The position numbers were made by a program, and so were the translations under genes. A stretch of DNA of 23,258 nucleotides from a virus, in the IMG/VR virus record IMGVR_UViG_3300003885_001113, positions 1 through 23,258 of that record. One strand, given 5' to 3'. The notes beneath the pieces are model-generated. The model was not told the DNA's origin and did no database searches. It worked only from the letters and a program-made list of their open reading frames with translations. Of the stretch, positions 20,658 through 23,258 are shown one piece after another. Each line of letters starts with the position of its first letter. Position 1 is the first letter of the stretch.

Positions 20658-20997
20658 GTATCGTGGAGCCAGGCGACTCTATGTAGAGGACGGCAAAGCT
20701 TACACATCTGAATACAAGCGACAAGAGCTTGACTATGTTACGTTAGAGCCCGTTGGAGAGGAACATGAGCCAGCACAAATTCTTTCGGAATTGCCTGAGC
20801 CTGGGAGTTCTGGAGATAAATACATTGGGAAAAAGAAGGATGGGAATGAAGTGGTTATTGGGAATCGTGAGCAAATGAAAAATATTTTGCTTCGGCACCA
20901 TCTTAAAGATTTGCTAAGTAAATATAAAGTTACGATTGTAAAAGGTAAAACTAAAGAAAAAGTAGTAGATGAAATATTAAATATTCTTGGTTATTAG
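20641..20997 (+). CDS. Small virion-module protein (118 aa), unknown
   Basis: Start at 20641 (MPGAFEYRG) is chosen because GGAGAAAAAT precedes it; the open frame to 20596 has no site. The first part is polar and proline-rich. The C-terminal 40 residues (LRHHLKDLLSKYKVTIVKGKTKEKVVDEILN) resemble SAP- or HeH-like DNA-binding helices seen in small phage virion proteins. A head-completion role is inferred from position. Confidence 0.65.
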   Translation: MPGAFEYRGARRLYVEDGKAYTSEYKRQELDYVTLEPVGEEHEPAQILSELPEPGSSGDKYIGKKKDGNEVVIGNREQMKNILLRHHLKDLLSKYKVTIVKGKTKEKVVDEILNILGY

Positions 20998-21006
20998 GAG
21001 AAGAGA

Positions 21007-21906
21007 ATGGCAGCGCCTAGCGCACCAACTTTAATTTCCATAACAACAGAAGCGTTGCTTAAGGCTAAAACCTTTAATTCGATTAATTTGAGCAGAGCGC
21101 AAGACGAATGGATGGAGGAAATTAAGAACGATATTTGGATGCTTGTGAAGAAATCAAGGTATTTACAAACATCTAACATATTTGTTATTACCAATGGCGA
21201 AGGGTTAATCTCATACCCATCAGACTTTTCCTCCGACCTGAGCCTGGCCAAAATGGATTGCACTCATTTTGGGGTTTGTCAGGCTGGTGGTAGCGTAACA
21301 ATAGCAAAGTTGGCTTCCGATGAAGATATGTCCGAGTCATATTCCATTGGCAGAGAAATTATTGTTTATTTGACAACGGACAAAACATCTACCTATAGCG
21401 GATTTATTACCGCTTTCGATGAAAGCACAAAAATTGCAACTTTCGCTCCTGCTATTACTATTAGCGCAGGAACAACTTACAGCTATATGATTATAGATAG
21501 CTACGAGCCTATAGAGGGGCCAAAACACATAATCAGACTGGACGAACTTTATAATTATGCAAACAGGGGAATACCGAGAAGCTTTTACCCTATTGGGAGC
21601 AATGATTATGGCAGTTTTTATTTGTATCCGGTTCCTTATAGGACAAGTTCTGTTCCTTGGGCAATAAGACAACGGTATTATGCTAATCTTATGACCCTTG
21701 ATTTGTCTGGCACATTAATAGCGACACTATATTTGCGGTGGCGCAGCTTGTTTGTGCAAGGAGTTTTTGCTAACGCTTTACTTGACATTGATGATAACCG
21801 CGCAAACATAGAATTTCAAAAATACAGAGCAATGTTACAAGTGTTTATCGCAAGGGAACAATACGGCATGGATTTGAGCGACATGCAAATAATAGTTAAA
21901 GTATAA
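21007..21906 (+). CDS. Head-tail adaptor/gatekeeper-like protein (299 aa)
   Basis: Helical N-terminus (RAQDEWMEEIKNDIWMLVKKSRYLQTS), a beta insertion (residues 95-165), and a helical C-terminus with FYLYPVPYRT and WRSLFVQGVFANALLDIDDNRANIEFQ. This layout resembles podovirus adaptor proteins (P22 gp4/T7 gp11-like) that bind under the portal. Start follows AGGAGAAGAG. Recognition is by pattern, so the name is provisional. Confidence 0.68.
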   Translation: MAAPSAPTLISITTEALLKAKTFNSINLSRAQDEWMEEIKNDIWMLVKKSRYLQTSNIFVITNGEGLISYPSDFSSDLSLAKMDCTHFGVCQAGGSVTIAKLASDEDMSESYSIGREIIVYLTTDKTSTYSGFITAFDESTKIATFAPAITISAGTTYSYMIIDSYEPIEGPKHIIRLDELYNYANRGIPRSFYPIGSNDYGSFYLYPVPYRTSSVPWAIRQRYYANLMTLDLSGTLIATLYLRWRSLFVQGVFANALLDIDDNRANIEFQKYRAMLQVFIAREQYGMDLSDMQIIVKV

Positions 21907-21908
21907 AA

Positions 21909-22172
21909 ATGTATAAGTCAGCGTCATTAATTTTAAGTAATACCGCGCTCATTAATCATCTAAATGATTATATGTTGAGTGAGAATGGTAATCTGGATTC
22001 GTTTCCATCATATATTCTTTGGGAGAATCCTGAAGGCAAATGGTATATCCAGAGGGAAAATCCGCAATACACGCTCAGGTATGCTAGAGGGGACAGCGAT
22101 CCTGCAACTGCTTGGACAAATAGGGCAACACAGGTTTATAATCGGTATTCAGTGGAATTTAACGAGTTTTAA
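21909..22172 (+). CDS. Small phage protein (87 aa), unknown
   Basis: Begins 2 bases after the adaptor stop with no clear ribosome binding site, so it probably relies on coupling. Aromatic and asparagine-rich (PSYILWENPEGKWYIQRENPQYTLRYARG), likely beta. A minor head-tail component is inferred from position only. Confidence 0.62.
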   Translation: MYKSASLILSNTALINHLNDYMLSENGNLDSFPSYILWENPEGKWYIQRENPQYTLRYARGDSDPATAWTNRATQVYNRYSVEFNEF

Positions 22173-22174
22173 AA

Positions 22175-22414
22175 ATGTCAAAGCCACGACAGAAATTAAT
22201 TATTTTAAAAGAAAAACAGTGGGCTTACCCAAAAGTATTTATTGAGGTTGGCGGTGGATATGTACGTATCGAGTTTGAGCAATTTATGGGGGCGTTTAAG
22301 GCTGAAATGGGGAATCCAATTAAATATCAAACAAAAAAAGCTTTAGATAAAGCTATAGATGTGGCTTTTGAAAAAATTAAAGGAAAAATGAGAGATGCTA
22401 CGGAACAAATATAA
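22175..22414 (+). CDS. Small lysine-rich protein (79 aa), unknown
   Basis: Begins 2 bases after the previous stop. Beta-strand start (KLIILKEKQWAYPKVFIEVGGGYVRIEF) then basic helices (KTKKALDKAIDVAFEKIKGKM). No known motif. Overlaps the fibre gene by 20 bases. Confidence 0.62.
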   Translation: MSKPRQKLIILKEKQWAYPKVFIEVGGGYVRIEFEQFMGAFKAEMGNPIKYQTKKALDKAIDVAFEKIKGKMRDATEQI

Positions 22415-23003
22415 ATTACTTTTATTATTCTTTATTCTCATGGCCTGTGCTATGCCAAGTTGGGCAAAGTGGAAAATGAACCCGCACACGCGTAACCGTG
22501 ATTATTATACGGATGACGCGCTATCAATTAATGGTGTAACCGTTGATGACACAGCCATAACCACAGGTTTTATCCTGAAGTATGATGGTTTACAATTAAT
22601 TTACAGCGCTGATATTGGCGGTGCAGGTCTCTGGGAGGTCTTTGGTGGTAACACTCAGCTTATAAATGCTGATGATATAGACTTTCAGCTTAAAAAAGCT
22701 ATTGATATGCTATTTGACAATGGAGCGACGCTACCCGCAGCTTCAGAAGAAGGTCAAGTGTTTATTCATACACCCACAGGCCGAGCGGTCAAGATGGTCT
22801 ACAGTGGCGGTCAATGGAATCCAGAAGTATCATACGGAACTATGACGGTCTATGTAGATAAAACCGATGGGACGGATAGTCTGGATAATGGGTTTGGGGC
22901 GGACGCTGACGCTTTCGCTTCCTTACAGTTTGCGATAGACGCTATTCCTGGTGGTGTTGGTGGTAATGTAACAATAAATAGACCTACAACGAAAACGTTA
23001 TAA
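22395..23003 (+). CDS. Tail fibre/spike protein, N-terminal part (202 aa to frame break)
   Basis: Starts with a basic-hydrophobic segment (LLLLFFILMACAMPSWA, then K) that looks like a cleavable secretion signal. It then carries the phage-fibre-like phrase KWKMNPHTRNRDYYTDD. Later parts (FASLQFAIDAIPGGVGGNVTIN) resemble the start of a right-handed beta-helix fibre. The frame stops at 23003, but the next frame carries an obvious continuation, so the real product is longer. The signal peptide is odd, since virion proteins assemble in the cytoplasm; a membrane insertion or mis-set start cannot be excluded. Confidence 0.7.
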   Translation: MLRNKYKLLLLFFILMACAMPSWAKWKMNPHTRNRDYYTDDALSINGVTVDDTAITTGFILKYDGLQLIYSADIGGAGLWEVFGGNTQLINADDIDFQLKKAIDMLFDNGATLPAASEEGQVFIHTPTGRAVKMVYSGGQWNPEVSYGTMTVYVDKTDGTDSLDNGFGADADAFASLQFAIDAIPGGVGGNVTINRPTTKTL

Positions 23004-23258
23004 TCCGTGGTAAGCGGCCCTCGGGAGATTATACTATCTCAGTGAAAGGAACGTTGTCCCTACAAGAAACGGTTACAAGCGCAACGGTGGCGGCGGGTTC
23101 TGGAGCGACCCAGGGAACAGTCACAAAAGTCGGCGCTTTTGCCGGAAATTCTTATTCTAATCTCCTATGTTATTTCGTTACCGATAATGCCTATAGGGTT
23201 ATAGATTCTCATACAGATGATGTGCTTACTCTCGTTGGAACTGCTCCTTCATCCACTG
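22982..23258 (+). pseudogene. Fibre continuation in another frame, cut by the window edge
   Basis: Reads TYNENVIIRGKRPSGDYTISVKG and continues openly (TLSLQETVTSATVAAGSGATQ) to the window end. It follows in sense on the VTIN segment of the upstream frame, so a 1-base insertion (or 2-base deletion) near 22976-22981 separates them. It may be a true break, a programmed shift, or an assembly error. Confidence 0.65.

Overview
The window is part of a tailed bacteriophage (or prophage) genome. Terminase, portal, scaffold, major capsid and head-tail adaptor genes follow one another on the + strand, and a leftward block on the - strand carries an ERF-type annealing protein, a RecB/Cas4-like nuclease and two small helix-turn-helix proteins. 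The portal-scaffold-capsid order and lack of a separate maturation protease suggest a podovirus-like virion, but this is inference. Strong AGGAGG-type ribosome binding sites point to a bacterial host. The heptosyltransferase-like GT9 enzyme hints at a Gram-negative host with LPS. No tRNA, integrase, CRISPR array or insertion sequence was seen.

Left part (1-8167, - strand, transcribed leftward): about 16 tightly packed small genes, many overlapping by 1-4 bases. Six are pentapeptide-repeat genes, one of them frameshifted, placed at both ends of the block. Between them lie a recombination cassette (coiled-coil protein, PD-(D/E)XK nuclease, ERF), an XRE regulator, a one-helix membrane protein and several unknowns. 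Six of these genes share an upstream leader: a short GC hairpin (GCCCC-N4-GGGGC type) directly abutting the Shine-Dalgarno sequence. A longer spacer with its own inverted repeat recurs three times, with a partial fourth copy at the left edge. The pentapeptide paralogues also share blocks of identical sequence and variable 3' junctions, as if the family has been copied and shuffled by recombination.

Centre (8168-8857): a divergent control region. It contains a near-consensus rightward sigma-70 promoter (TTGACA, 17 bp, TATCAT), two perfect 8-bp-arm inverted repeats that could be operators, a perfect DnaA box with a near match beside it, and a GC-rich leader of about 260-300 nt before the first packaging gene.

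Right part (8858-23258, + strand): putative small terminase, a new 56-residue Cys-rich protein missed by length cut-offs, large terminase, portal with a threefold perfect 42-bp tail repeat, a small helical protein, scaffold, major capsid protein and a capsid-associated protein. An AT-rich six-gene glycan cassette follows (two GT-B glycosyltransferases, a methyltransferase, a shortened nucleotide-sugar dehydrogenase-like protein, a hexapeptide acetyltransferase and a GT9 enzyme). Structural genes then resume: a small protein, a head-tail adaptor, two small unknowns and a tail fibre/spike gene with an N-terminal signal-peptide-like segment. The fibre reading frame breaks near 22980 and continues in another frame to the edge. 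The cassette therefore interrupts the virion module, and may modify the host envelope or the virion.

The most unusual content is the multi-copy pentapeptide-repeat family with its shared hairpin leader. The hairpin pairing is kept by G-U changes in two copies, which supports an RNA-level role.
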